Below, piece by piece: positions 23,398 to 35,671 of a stretch of DNA of 64,000 bases. Below the pieces are notes generated by a model. It searched no databases, was not told the DNA's origin, and saw only the letters and a program-made list of their open reading frames with translations. The DNA is taken from contig JAIXMP010000017.1 of assembly GCA_025677815.1 (NCBI GenBank), positions 310,001-374,000 of the forward strand. Reading direction: 5' to 3'. Source of the stretch: Phascolomyces articulosus. Taxonomy: Eukaryota > Mucoromycota > Mucoromycetes > Mucorales > Lichtheimiaceae. How positions within the stretch are numbered: the first letter of the stretch is position 1; each line of letters opens with the position of its first letter. The position numbers and the translations under genes are program-made.

Positions 23398-26058
23398 ATG
23401 TGGAAACCAACAGGTAAATTTGGATAATACAAAAAAATAAGGGAAAATAATCATACGTAGGAAGGGAAATGAATGAAAACATAAAGTAAAAAAATAATAA
23501 TAATAATAATAATTAATATTGAACATTTTTTTTTAGGTACAAATGTTGTTCCTTTAGGCGTTAAACGACGTTTTAATGAAGGATCTCCTGAGCCTTCTTC
23601 TTCGCCAACAGATCCATACCAATCATCCTCAGGAAGTGCAGCAGGTTAGAATCAAACATTTATTAATTTTATTTTAGTATGAATCAATAAGTGAAGAGAG
23701 AGTCAATGTCATCATTAGATTCAATGCAAGAAAAAAAAAAGAGGATCTATTCTATGTTTTTTTTTGTTGAGCACGAAAAAAAACATAGAGGAATAAAAAA
23801 AAAGAAAGAAAGAATATAAAAGCATAAAGAAATATATAAATGAAGACTTATTGGAATCAACATGATTATTCAAAAGAAGACATGAATTAATTATTAAAAT
23901 GATTATCAATTGATAGAACTTCCTGGATCAAATGGTAACCAGGGTGCACCTGACGGTAAACGAAAGCGAAAAAGCCGTTGGGGTGACAATGATAAAAAGA
24001 TCAATATTCCAGGCTTACCCACGTCATTGCCTAAACTTAGCCAAGAACAAACAGATAATTATGTTTGTAAGTTGCAATTTTGCATATTTCTTTATTGTTT
24101 ATCCTTTTTGATTTGATAAATACAATGTATCTGTTGATTTCGATTTACAAAAATATCTCTAATATAACAAAATAATCAATTAGTACAAATTCGTTTGGAA
24201 GAAATCAACCGCAAATTACGAATGGGTGACTATGTTCCTCCTGAACGTCTTAGGTAAAAAAAGGATAAGAGTATTGAATGGGTTTCAGAGCTTTAAAAAA
24301 AAAGGAAAATGATACGGTTTTTTTTATTGCTATTATTAACCTGTATTTTTCTTTTTTTTATAGATCTCCATCACCAGAACCTGTTTATAATTCAGAAGGC
24401 AAACGTGTAAATACGCGTGAAGCGCGTTATCGCAAAAAACTCGAAGATGAACGTCATAAGTTAGTCGAAACTGCTATCAAAACCATTCCCAACTACAGAC
24501 CACCTGCTGATTATAAACGACCCTCGCGTATTCATGAAAAAGTGTATATTCCAGCAAAGGAGTTTCCTGAAATCAACTTTATCGGCCAATTGATTGGTCC
24601 TCGTGGTAATACTTTGAAGGGAATGGAATCAGATTCAGGTGCAAAAATCAGTATTCGTGGTCGTGGTTCGGTCAAAGAAGGCAAAGCACGAACTGATGCT
24701 GCTAGCAATTCGGCACAAGAAGAAGATTTGCATTGTCTTGTGATGGCTGATTCTGAAGATAAGGTCAAGAAGGCAGTCAAATTGATTGAAAAGATTATTG
24801 AAACGGTAAATGATTTGGTTTTTTTTCCTTTTTTTTCTGGTTAGGAATAAAGGTTGGTTGTATGGGATGAAGAAAAATACTTATGTATATATATAGTCTG
24901 CCACGCTTCCTGAAGGACAAAACGAATTGAAACGAAACCAGTTACGTGAATTAGCCGCTCTTAACGGTACATTACGTGATGACGAAAATCAAACATGTAT
25001 TAACTGTGGTGGTATTGGTCATCGACGTTACGAATGTCCTGAACGACAAAATTACACAGTCAGTCTTACATGTCGTATTTGTGGTGGTCGTGGACACACA
25101 GCCCGTGATTGTTTACATCGAAACGATCCAGAGTTTATGGCTCAAGCTAGAGAACGTGATCAACATTTGGATAGTGAATATATGAACTTAATGGCAGAAC
25201 TTGGTGAAAAGGTCCCTGAAGAAGGCCAGGGAGGTCCTGGTGGAGGTCCTGGTGGACCTGGTGGACCTGGTGGACCTGGTGGTGATAGACGACCGGTAAG
25301 AGAAAAAAAACAATGATATATTATGAGTTATTTTTTTTTGTTATTGGATTTAAGAGGGATAAATTACTTACCTATTTCAACAATGAAAAATAAAACAAAT
25401 AGTATGGTGGTGGTGAACGAGGACCTGCACCTTGGCAACGACCTCCTGCTCCAACTGGAGCCGCACCTCCATGGCAACGTAATAATAACAATAATAGCGA
25501 TGGTCCACCACCAACTTCTACTGGAGGACCTGCACCTTGGCAAAGACAAAATAATTATGGATCACCACAAGGTGCGTCATCTTATGGTCCTCCTCCTACA
25601 TCAACAGGTTATTATCAACCTTATGGTGGCCAAGGCAATCAAGGCAGTTATGGTGGCTATGGTGGTGGCTATCAACCTTACGATCCAGCACAACCTGCAC
25701 CTCCACCATCTGGTGCAGCACCATGGGCAGTAAGTGTTTATGATAGTAATTAAAGTATACTATATTTTGTTGAATTTAAATGGCTTATATTGATGGATGT
25801 TTTTTTTTCAATAGCAACCTGCACCACCTCCGCCTCCACCACCTGGAGATGATGGATATGTATGTTGAGCTTTTTATTGTTTTAAAAAAAGTAGTATTCA
25901 TAAGGGTTATATATATAAATATATGATTTTACTAAACATTTTAATTTGATTAGGATGCTGCTGCTGCTGCTCCACCACCGCCTCCCCCACCGCCATCTGA
26001 ACCTGCACCTCCCCCACCTCCATCATCGGTACCACCACCACCACCCCCTCAAGAATAA
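23398..26058 (+). CDS. BBP: branchpoint-binding protein BBP / splicing factor 1
   Basis: Nine exons: 23398-23413, 23537-23644, 23917-24066, 24184-24253, 24364-24805, 24897-25295, 25403-25729, 25815-25859, 25954-26058; 553 aa. BBP recognises the intron branchpoint in the commitment complex and hands it to U2 snRNP. Domains in order: basic KRKRKSRWG linker (U2AF65-binding region), the helix and SPSP phosphorylation motif ([12 protein letters not shown]), a KH-QUA2 RNA-binding domain ([17 protein letters not shown] is the GxxG loop), two CCHC zinc knuckles ([28 protein letters not shown]), then a Gly/Pro-rich tail with APWQR repeats and polyproline. The first coding exon is only 16 nt (MWKPT); it is the only ATG with a donor in phase. 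Confidence 0.93.
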
Positions 26059-27450
26059 AATTCTTGATGGAAGAAAATATTCTAATAACCACATTATTAA
26101 CATTGCACACACAAAAAAAACATCTCTCATTACACACATATATATATTGTATTAAAAAAAACAGGAACAATTTCTTTTTAGGTATTGAATATATAACATA
26201 TAACACACTGATCTTTTCACAGGGTAAAAAAAACCATCATCTATCTATTATTTATATATTTATAATATTAAAAAAAAAGTCTTTTTAATTTTTGAGTTTT
26301 TGAGAGCAATAAAAAAAATACAAGACATTTCATCCACTTATTACACACAGGGGGTATCCACTTACTATTATTACTGCTAAAAATATACCATTTTGTTTAA
26401 ATTTTTAAAATTCTTATATAATAAATGGTGTGTTTGTCACATTTATGCAGCTGGTTTTTTTTTTTTTTTTTGGCATTTTGTAACCCATTTGTGTAAATTT
26501 TTGAATTATATATAATATATATTTAGGAGAAGAACAACGAGCATATAAGATGATGCCATATAATAATAACCCCTTAATAAGAGAAAAAAAAGAGTTGTCT
26601 GCTGATCAACCGTATCATCATGTAGTTTAATTAGCTTTCAAAAAAGACTACCCTTGTTTTTCCGAGAGCCGATCGGTTGTCCAGGTACCACATATACGCT
26701 AGTACACTGACACATTAGATCCTCTTTTCCTTCTTGGGGTGTGTCATTTATGCGAAGTAAAACCAAGTAAATATTTTTATAATGATATCATATTCGTCAT
26801 AATAACATTATTTATTATTAATATACGTACAATGTATTGTATTGCCATTTTATATGTAAATATACAAGTAGATGAATAATGGCATAGATCTATGAATATT
26901 ATACACATAGATACATCATATTCTTAATAATAATAGTATAAGCTCATAATACAATATTCATCATAGCAATTTTTGTTTCCGAAGAGCAATTGATGAAAGC
27001 GTGTGACTTCAACAGCACAGGGGCGGATCACAGGACCTTCCCTCGCAACACATTGAAAGTTTTGGTAAAAGAGATCCCGCCCATTTTTTTTCTTTTTTCA
27101 TCCTTTTCTTCCACTTTTTTCTCCCCCAAATTCATCATAAAACAGGGAAAATAAGCCCTTTTTTTTCTTTATTATTACAAACTTGGTTTTTTTTTTGACA
27201 CATACAATATAATTATTTTAACAAAAACCCAATCAACAACTTTATAAAAAAAACTACACTGTTTTTTTTCCTTCAAATATTTTTTTTAAAAAAAAATAAA
27301 GGAAAAAAAAAGAAGGAATATGCTTATCTTGTTTCGTTGGATTCAATTAAATGCATATGCCGACTATAACAATATCAATCATATTATCAGGAAAATAACT
27401 ACGAAAAAAGAAATACAGACAAGAGAGACGAATCCATTATTAATTATTAC
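26059..27450. other. intergenic spacer (BBP 3' / orphan gene 5')
   Basis: AT-rich with poly-T and poly-A tracts (for example 26455-26472). No feature beyond the expected 3' UTR and promoter functions could be supported. Confidence 0.55.
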
Positions 27451-28497
27451 ATGCCACAATACAACAATACAGTCATTGCTACCAATAAACCAAAACGCAT
27501 CTTTAACTATTTCTTGTCTTTGATTGGACTCGATCGATTTATTATCAATCCAAACGATCATGACGATGATCAATATCATGGACAATTACAAAAACAACCC
27601 TCTTCTTCTTCAACCTCTTCATGCAGTTTCTTGACTGCATCTACATTGATTGTTAGTCATCATCATCTTGATAAAAATGATCATGACGATAGCAACAAAA
27701 ATAACAGAAATGTATTGCCATCATCCGACGTTTGGACTTTACAATCATGGATTGGCGGATTATCCAAATCGGTCTTGTGTCAAATCGTTTGGATGGGATT
27801 GATGCGGTATCACGACAGTACCTATTATTGGCCCGAACTTGAACAAGTAAAAGAAGGGAACGGGATTTTTGATGATAATTATGACAAGCAGGAAGAAGAA
27901 AATGACCAAGAAGAAGACAACGATGTACTACAAGAACTCAAGACGATCCAGGAGCAAGCCAATAAATTGTCTCATCGTTTGGATACTTTAAGACCAAGTG
28001 AACAATTTGCTCATGCTGCTCAAGTTGCACAAGAATTTCAACAACTCATACGATTATGCGTTCATTTGTTGCACGAAAATCCATTTGCTGCCATTCTTGG
28101 TCTTATCTTGATTGTTCAACAAAGTTTTGGTGCACCACCTGAAGTACGGCAACATATCTATTATCAAGCAAAGTTAGGTCGCTTAGTGGTATTGGAATTG
28201 GAAAGTATCTTGAAATATCATCATCATGGAAATAAGCAACAGCAACAGCAGTACCAACAGAATATCAGTCATCATGCCAATTATTTGGTATCATGTGCAC
28301 CCTTTAACAATAGCAACAATTATAATACCAAGAATAACAGTAATGATGATGTTGATGAAGTTAAGAATACAAATGACTGGTTGGAACAACTGGAACACCT
28401 TTGTGCTAAATTAGCACGTTACGATACCACTTGGGAATTTCGACAAGAGTATCAAAATGTTGTGCAGTTGGCAGAACAATTTTCTTCTATTACTTAG
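27451..28497 (+). CDS. uncharacterised helical protein (348 aa, intronless)
   Basis: Single open frame from ATG 27451 to TAG at 28495-28497. I do not recognise the family. The N-terminus is mildly hydrophobic (IFNYFLSLIGLDRFI). A middle block contains VWTLQSWIGGLSKSVLCQIVW, and an acidic stretch (EEENDQEEDND) leads into a predicted helical bundle of about residues 170-260 with well-patterned hydrophobics (LRLCVHLLHENPFAAILGL, GAPPEVRQHIYYQAKLGRL). Asn/His/Gln runs follow, then a C-terminal amphipathic helix. The mixed composition of the structured blocks and 1 kb without a stop in AT-rich DNA argue that it is real. It converges on DCC1, with only 344 bp between the stop codons. Confidence 0.75.
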   Translation: MPQYNNTVIATNKPKRIFNYFLSLIGLDRFIINPNDHDDDQYHGQLQKQPSSSSTSSCSFLTASTLIVSHHHLDKNDHDDSNKNNRNVLPSSDVWTLQSWIGGLSKSVLCQIVWMGLMRYHDSTYYWPELEQVKEGNGIFDDNYDKQEEENDQEEDNDVLQELKTIQEQANKLSHRLDTLRPSEQFAHAAQVAQEFQQLIRLCVHLLHENPFAAILGLILIVQQSFGAPPEVRQHIYYQAKLGRLVVLELESILKYHHHGNKQQQQQYQQNISHHANYLVSCAPFNNSNNYNTKNNSNDDVDEVKNTNDWLEQLEHLCAKLARYDTTWEFRQEYQNVVQLAEQFSSIT

Positions 28498-28841
28498 TCA
28501 TACTTTTTTTTCTTTTCAATACATTACATTGGATGGTATATATAATCTAATCAATCTTCCTCTTTCTAAACCTTATATATATCTTACATCTATGCCCCAT
28601 TTTTTATCGCTGTTAGTACATCATTTTTATATCTATTCTTCTTTTTCCTTGAAAAAATAAAGTTTGTCATATATTTGCATTAAAATATAACTTACATGAT
28701 ATAAACAAAACAAAAGAGAGGTATAGAGAGTGTGGGAGAGAATAAAAATATCATGTGAGCTGTAATCGATTTCAAAAGAGGACAAATTATTGTGAAGTTG
28801 TTTGTATATATATATATATATAAAACCTCATGATTTTTATT
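28498..28841. other. short convergent spacer
   Basis: 3' ends of the orphan gene (+) and DCC1 (-) face each other across this stretch. It holds poly-T tracts and a (TA)n run near 28807-28823. Nothing else is seen. Confidence 0.5.
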
Positions 28842-30256
28842 TTATTTTATTCTGCTACCATAAAGTACTTGACCATGGCTTTTTTGAGTTCGAGTAAACT
28901 TTAATAATAATGCATCTCGAGCTTTTGAAGTAGGAGCAAGGTCCTGAATGAATGGCATGATTTGTTCCGGGGTCCATTGTTTCTTCTCTGAAAATAAACT
29001 CGCAAATCGTTGAGCAGGATCCACCGGTAATTCAGATACTGGGAAGTAAGATATATAGCTTTGTATTCGACCAAGGCCTGGTGCTGCTCGTTCTGTAATC
29101 ACATAAAGTCCTTCCAGCATTTCCATCTTGGGTGAAAAAACATCAGGGATCAATTTTCTCCATACTTGATTGAAATCCTCTAATGTCCATTCTTTGCCTC
29201 GAGCACTTGCTAATATGACTTCACCCATAAATCGACACACCTTGTATTGATCCAATTTCAATAAGGATGGACTACCTTCCTGTTCGATTTGACTACTAAA
29301 GGCATGGAGACATGCCATCACTACTGGATCTGGGATATTTTGTCCATCTTCATGATATTGTCGAATACAACCTTTGGCTGCTTCTAAAGGCATCGCGTCC
29401 AGATTCAGTTCGGCAATGGTTGCATTTGTCACAAGAGCATCCAAAAGTCCATGCATAAATGATCGTTCAAGAATTCGATATTTGCCTAACAACCAAAATA
29501 AACGATACCAATGATTAAATGTTCTTCTTGAATTATGATTCATAATCTTTTTCCCTTTCCCTTCTCTTTTTTGATTATCTTTCACCATAAATAATTATAC
29601 TTTACCATTAAGTTCAAAGGCGTTACGTTCAGCTAAACCTTTTTGTAACTCTGCTTCACTTGCTTGGACGATGGATAGTAATTCTTGATAGGTATATTGT
29701 TCCTGATTAAAATTTAGCAATTCAGTTTACATACACGTACTCTCCTCTTTCAGGTCATCATACTATGTCTGAATATTTACTTTATTTACATTCTTTTGTT
29801 CAGCACTTTCTCCTGCATATTGTGTTGATTGTAATAATTCGTCGATTCGCGTTAATCGTGCTAAACAAGGAATAACTTCAATTGTATATGACAGATCATC
29901 AAGAACATGAATATTAGGATCATGAACTGATCCGTTTCGTGCTAATAATAATGAATTGGATGTATTGACTTGTCGTAAATTAAATGTTTGATCGTGTGTA
30001 CATAATACTGCTTCGTCTTCAGGTAAGCCTTTAATCACCAGTCTATTATGAAATCCATATTTTTTTTTATTAATTGACAAGATTTTGCAGTATACTAGAA
30101 ATGTTAAGAGAAACAATGTTTAAGAGAAAGAAAGAGCTGACAATATCTTACTTACTCACCACTAGATTCAATAGCTTCTAGTACCTTATCATTGCTTAAT
30201 TCAATCAAGCTGTAAGTGCCTTTATGAAAGTCATTTGAATATATAAGCTCGGGCAT
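28842..30256 (-). CDS. DCC1: sister chromatid cohesion protein DCC1
   Basis: Four exons: 30256-30156, 30042-29790, 29702-29606, 29485-28842; 364 aa (human about 393, yeast 380). DCC1 with Ctf8 and Ctf18 forms the accessory part of the Ctf18-RFC clamp loader, which acts on PCNA at forks and promotes cohesion. Family-like blocks: YSLIELSNDKVLEAIESS, then ELVIKGLPEDEAVLCT and RQVNTSNSLLL, later YTYQELLSIVQASEAELQKG and ERNAFELNGKYRIL, and a winged-helix-rich C-terminus (DALVTNATIAELNLDAMP). The end of exon 2 is ambiguous: donor after 29790 or after 29781, both in frame. An ACGCGT box lies about 55 bp upstream of the ATG. Confidence 0.88.
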
Positions 30257-30311
30257 AGTAAGTTGTGTGAAGAATGAAAAACGCGGTTCAAAGATTTTTT
30301 TTATAAAAAAA

Positions 30312-30317
30312 ACGCGT
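30312..30317. promoter_or_regulatory. MCB-like ACGCGT box upstream of DCC1
   Basis: Perfect ACGCGT palindrome 56 bp before the DCC1 start codon; a related AACGCGG lies near 30280. In yeasts this MluI cell-cycle box binds MBF and drives G1/S transcription of replication and cohesion genes. The fit of site and gene function is suggestive. Binding in this organism is inferred. Confidence 0.45.
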
Positions 30318-31548
30318 TAGGTTTCACACTTTTTTTTATTCCTTCAACAGCGTTTTTTATGAAGCACTTATTTATTTTGTCACTTTACCAACGAAACAGA
30401 CATTTAGTGAATGCTCTATAGAACCTCGGCGATTGCATTGCCTATGCCCTTCAATGTATTATGTTAGAGGCCGCGATCTTATGCTACGCTATAGACCCTG
30501 AAGCTAAATGGAAAATATGTTAATCTAAGCTTTTTGCTTTATGGGTGGGCACCGATGCATATCGTTATCGACCGGTGAAAGACAGGGATCAGTTTTTTAG
30601 GTGAAAAGGGGATATGAACAATACGGCAAAAAAAAAAAAAAAACTATAACTCTTTATTCTAATATTCGAGGCCCAGCTATATTCAGTTTAGTTTGTTCAT
30701 GACCAAAGGTGTAATCATGGAAAAAAGAGGTATTAGAGAGATTGAAATAGTTCTATTCTTTTTTTTTCTGACCTTATAAACCACCCATAATGAACCTTGG
30801 TATAATGGTACCTTGTAACTATAGTAGTTCAAACTGCACCAGTATTACTCGATAGGGATGGAAAAAATGATATCAACAATGTCTACCATGTAACTTTGTG
30901 TAAAGGTAGATTCCTATCGATATCTTGGCTACAAGACAGTGAGGTATATGGCTCCCTCCCTCCCAAAAAAAAACAGTTCATCTACCATTGATGAGCTTAA
31001 TATTATATTTGTAGTTGTTTACAAACTCCATCATTATCAATACTTCATGCTACTATTGTACCATACAAAAAAAGATGAAAGAAACTTGTAGAATACATAA
31101 TCAACTATTTACAAGATAAACAATGATAGTATGTGCAGTAACACTGCATGTTTTTGCTATAGTAATATGCCTGGAGCGAGTGAAGTATATTCTCAACCGC
31201 AGATCCTGTTGTCAATGTACCTAACATCAGAATAATAATCAAGTTATATTTAAAAATTGGATAGTTTTATATAAATCTTCGAGCTATCATATATTCTGCA
31301 TTAATATTAATGATGAATTATTGTTCATTTGAAGTTAAGGATAAATTAGTAAGAGATATCCACATTGATACAAAAAAGAAAGCGGGGTTATATTTGAAAA
31401 GTGTGCAACCAACACGGGGAAAACTCACGCGAAGAAATAAGAGAGCACAGACTCGCCAAGCGGAACGGTTTTTCCTTTCCTTCCTTCCTCTCTTTGCTCT
31501 TTTTCTTTTCCTTGTTCATAAAAGTTTTTTTTTTATTTGGTGTAAATC
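30318..31548. other. divergent promoter region (DCC1 / SFT2)
   Basis: 1.2 kb between oppositely oriented genes. AT-rich, with CT-rich sequence (about 31470-31540) immediately before the SFT2 start. No other gene is supported. Confidence 0.5.
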
Positions 31549-32745
31549 ATGGCATTTGGATTCTTTTCATCGGTCTATAGTGACCAAGGCACCATGGACG
31601 ATGGTAAGTTATTATCAGGTTTTTATTATTATTGTATTCAGTAGAAAAAAAAAACAACTCATGCATAATTGGCGGGTCATTCTTTAGGTACTTGGCAATT
31701 CTGTGGTCTCGACAGAATGCAACGACTTTATGCATTCGGTGCTTGGTAATATATATAAATATTTAGTTTTATATTTATAAAGTGTAAAAATTATTAAATA
31801 TTCTTTATTTTTACATGCACAATATAGTTTTGTCGTGGGTATGGTTATATCTATCTTGGTATGTATTGGTTTGTTGGGAAAAAGAGAGAAAGACCGGAGA
31901 AAAAAAGAACTAACAACTCTTTTTTTTTCATCATCAATATTATAGTCAACTTTATTCTTGTTGACTGCAAATGTACCAGGATTTGCTATTTTATATAGTA
32001 TTGGTAACTTGGTATCGATTATAAGGTTAGTTTTTTTTTATTAATTGGGTGGGGAGAAGCTGACGATAAAAGAAAATATTGGATCAAAGTTTTTGAAAAA
32101 AAAAATAAAGTTGATGGTTGCTCAAAAAATAATAATACATGTGACTATTTAAAGTTTGACGTTCATCATTGGTATTCCCAAGTTACTTAAAACCATGTTT
32201 GCACCAGGTAAAGAAAAGAACAAAGATGCATATATTTGAAAAGAAAATGGATACGATGGAAGAGGATGATGGCGATTTAAGATCAAACACATATACGGTT
32301 TATTCATGCATTATATTTTTTTTAGTTCGATTCTGGGCAACTACGATTTATTTGACGTTACTTGCATTGACATTAGCCTTGTCTATTTGGGTAAGTAAAA
32401 ATAATTTATAATTGTATAGCCATTTGTATTTCCCATGGAAACTTATACCCACTCATTCATTGATTTGGTTTGTTATTATTACTATTATTTATAGCTCAAA
32501 AGTTTCCCACTTTCAATTGTTCTTGTCATTGTCCAATTCTGTGCTTTGGTGTGGTATGCGTAAGTATTATATTTTTATTTCTATATGTTATATTACAATT
32601 GAAAAGTTTGTGTGGAGAAAAGGTTGGTTCAGTATAACTCAATAACTGAAATGGGGTGGAATTAAACTTTAATAGCGCAAGTTATATTCCCTACGGCCGT
32701 GAACTTATTCGACGATTCTTTGGAAGTTGCATCACATCTATATAA
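31549..32745 (+). CDS. SFT2: SFT2-like vesicle transport protein
   Basis: Eight small exons: 31549-31603, 31688-31745, 31828-31858, 31946-32025, 32155-32207, 32326-32390, 32495-32559, 32676-32745; 158 aa, like human SFT2D1. Four-span Golgi protein implicated in endosome-to-Golgi and intra-Golgi membrane fusion. Visible pattern: polar N-terminus, membrane segment FVVGMVISILSTLFLL, segment AILYSIGNLVSIISLTFIIG, then the signature FAPVRFWATTIYLTLLALTL, IVLVIVQFCALVWYA and SYIPYGRELIRRFF. All eight junctions are GT-AG and in phase. No single exon codes more than 27 residues, so the gene is invisible as one open frame. Confidence 0.9.
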
Positions 32746-33096
32746 ACAACATATTAACTACCACTTTTTATCCATCCTAATGGATATTATATACATATAT
32801 ATTATATATCTACACTTGCCCTATTATTTTATATTACGGATGAGGAATCTCGGTATAATTCTTTCCACCACACCACATTTCGCTTTTCTTCTTCCTACCG
32901 TTTATCCGCATTATCTCCTACCGACAAACTGACCGATCCTACCATCTCCTTCCAGTTGTTTTTTACCCTCTCTCTTCCTCTCTCCCTCTCTCTCTAAAAA
33001 CATTCTTTTCTAATGACTTTTGTACTTATACAATTTGTTTGAAAAAAAAATACATATCAAATATTATTAATTAATTAATATACATATATTTATATA
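32746..33096. other. short convergent spacer
   Basis: 3' flanks of SFT2 (+) and the hydroxyacid dehydrogenase (-). CT-rich near 32960-32995, then AT-rich. No gene seen. Confidence 0.5.
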
Positions 33097-34653
33097 CTAC
33101 AGACTATATGGCATTGTTTGGTTATTAAGAGCTGCTTGAAGGTTTTCAAGGCACATGGATGCCATTCGTTCACGCGTTTCGAATGTCGCGCTTGCTGAGA
33201 TATTAAAAAAACATAAGATGTATAACTTAATTTAGCCAACCCGACGAAATGAAAAAAAAGGCTATTAATTATAAAACAATAATGGATAGATATGTGGTCC
33301 TACTTACCGATATGTGGTAAAATAACACAGTTGGGTAATTGATATAATTTATGACTTGGATCAAGTGGCTCAGGTGATGTTACATCCAAACCTGCAGAAG
33401 CAATCAAGTTTTCTTCCAAAGCACGAGCTATTATAAAATAATAACATTTAGTTGAATTATAGCTATGTACTCTTTATCGCCTTTCTTATACACATTCACA
33501 TCATAACTGATGATAATCAGTCAACTTACTAAGATCATCTTGTTGAACAATACTACCACGAGCAGTATTTACAAATACCTATTGTGATTTTCGAATAATA
33601 TACTATTAGTTTGATCCACACATCACAATCACTCTGTTGATCCAAAATACAAACTCGTTGATAATAAGATATATGACTTACAGCACATTTCTTCATCTTT
33701 TTGAAAGCCTCATAATTGAACATTTCCTTGGTTTCAGGTGTTAATGCACAACATACAATAACATAATCTGATTCTGCAAGCACATCATCCAATTGAGCCT
33801 TAAACTGGGCACCAGGTAATCGTTCTTGCACTTCTGGCTTTTCACGACGACCCCAATATAAAGTACGAGAAATACCAAACGGTTTGAGACGTTGGGCAAC
33901 AGCTTCACCAATACGACCCATACCAATAATACCAAGTGTTTTACCAGTGAATTGTGATCCACAAAGCCAAGTAGGTCGCCATGATCCCCACTATGTAGAA
34001 ATATTAAGTATTAAACATTGTAATTAAATCATACTTTCTTTTCTTTTTCAATGAGATAATAACTCCTTTTTTTGCCATACCTCGCCTTGAGAAGCAGCAT
34101 TCATGCCTTCTTTCATTCGACGTGCAGCAGCCAAAGTTAATAATACGGTCAAATCAGCAACTGCATCAGTCAATACATCTGGAGTATAACCAAGAGGAAT
34201 ACTTCGTTTACGAAGAGCATCCACATCCACATGGTCAAAGCCAACACTCATTGTAATAACAGTCTTTAATTGCGGACCTGTATATATATTATTTGTATTA
34301 GGTAATCAAATGGTATATGAACAACACTCTCTCCTCCTCCATTTTTTTTTCTTCGTTACCTGCAACGTCTAAAAGTTCACTATCAATACGATCCGTCAGT
34401 AAACAAATGAGAGCATCAGCACCTATAAAAAAACCAGGAACATTATGAATAAGAAAATGTTAATAACATGGACAACATTAGCAACCCATTCTTTTTACAC
34501 CGAGATTTCATTGCTACCATTCACTTGTTTTAATAACTCATCGCGTGGCATGACATTATCTTCTTTCCATTGAACCAAATCATAATTTTCAGCTTCAAGA
34601 CGTGCTTGTGCGTCGGGAGGAAGAATTCTTGTTGCAACAACCTTGAATGGCAT
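33097..34653 (-). CDS. GRHPR: glyoxylate/hydroxypyruvate reductase (D-2-hydroxyacid dehydrogenase)
   Basis: Seven exons: 34653-34518, 34422-34360, 34277-34081, 33990-33682, 33578-33530, 33427-33308, 33194-33097; 323 aa (human GRHPR 328). NAD(P)H-dependent enzyme reducing glyoxylate to glycolate and hydroxypyruvate to D-glycerate. Motifs: [12 protein letters not shown] and [14 protein letters not shown] of the substrate domain, [11 protein letters not shown], Rossmann glycine motif [13 protein letters not shown], catalytic Arg in VNTARGSIV, Glu in [11 protein letters not shown] and His in LPHIASAT. The C-terminus ends TMPYSL, without an obvious SKL peroxisomal signal. Glyoxylate specificity is inferred from the family-like LDVTSPEPL and LCG wording; a broader D-2-hydroxyacid role is possible. 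Confidence 0.9.
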
Positions 34654-35671
34654 GACGAAAAAGAAAAGATGTTTTCTTGAACAAATAAAAAAGTAGAGTT
34701 GAGAGGGAGATAAAGAAAGAAAAAAGGTGGTTTGTTTTTTTTTACGGTTCCTTGATCCTTTTTATATATGCTAAAATGAATTGATGGTTGCACCCGAAGT
34801 CGAGTTATATTCCGTGAAAATAACCCGAAAACGAAAAAAAGCTTCTATAAAGTTTACTCTTTCAGGACAATCATTTTCGCACGACGGATGAGATCTTATC
34901 CAGATCCACATAATAATTTATTTACTCATCATATCACGTCATTGATAGAAAAAGCTATTAAATTTATTATTATGCTTCCAAGTTCCACTACTGATCCCAA
35001 CTATTAAATAAATATACATAGTATATATATTTGCACCTATTGTTGGTTATTTCTTTCCGCAGTCAAGGAATACAATCTAGCCGAACAATTTTACCAATGC
35101 ATATAAAAATATGTAATCAATAGTTATAGGGTCCTGGAAGAACAGAAATAAAGCATTGTGCAATCTCCTAAGGAGACGAAAATATATTTCTTCTCGCATC
35201 ATCTTCATACAATGAATAAAAAGTATGTAATAAAAAAATATCATATAAAGTAATATTCAATAGGTGCAGCTGTTTCCTTCGATGAGTTTCTGATTTCCTT
35301 AAGGCAAGGATGCTGCGCGCACCTCCAGAATAAAAAAAAATGTAGTGTAATATATCTGGCATAAAAAATACATCTTATTGGTTCGGAAAAGTATTTATAC
35401 TTTTGTCTTTGACTGCCAAGCTCTTCCCTCATAGAGGATAAAAACAAGAATATGATATGCTCTTGATTACGACACCAATTTTTCGTTCTCTCTTTTTTCT
35501 TTTTGAGTCAACTGTTACTGACAAAAATATGAGGTATACGTCTTTCAATAGGCTATGAATATTGTACGTAAAAGAAGATTTATTGTTCAGATAATTAATT
35601 TCATACTCTTGCTGCTGTATAACATCAGCCGTCATCAACAGCAACACCAGAGACCATCTTCACACAGCAAA
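34654..35671. other. divergent promoter region (GRHPR / eIF4A paralog)
   Basis: About 1 kb between oppositely oriented starts. AT-rich; frames here are short and in-frame ATGs upstream of 35672 lack support. A TATA-like TATATA lies near 34761-34766 (minus side), about 110 bp upstream of the GRHPR start. Confidence 0.45.

Noticed and set aside
31310..31687. 125-codon plus frame overlapping the SFT2 start
   Set aside because: Runs through the SFT2 leader and intron 1 in another frame; no conserved content.
31549..32745. SFT2 region as separate small ORFs
   Set aside because: Splice consensus and family motifs join them into one eight-exon gene.
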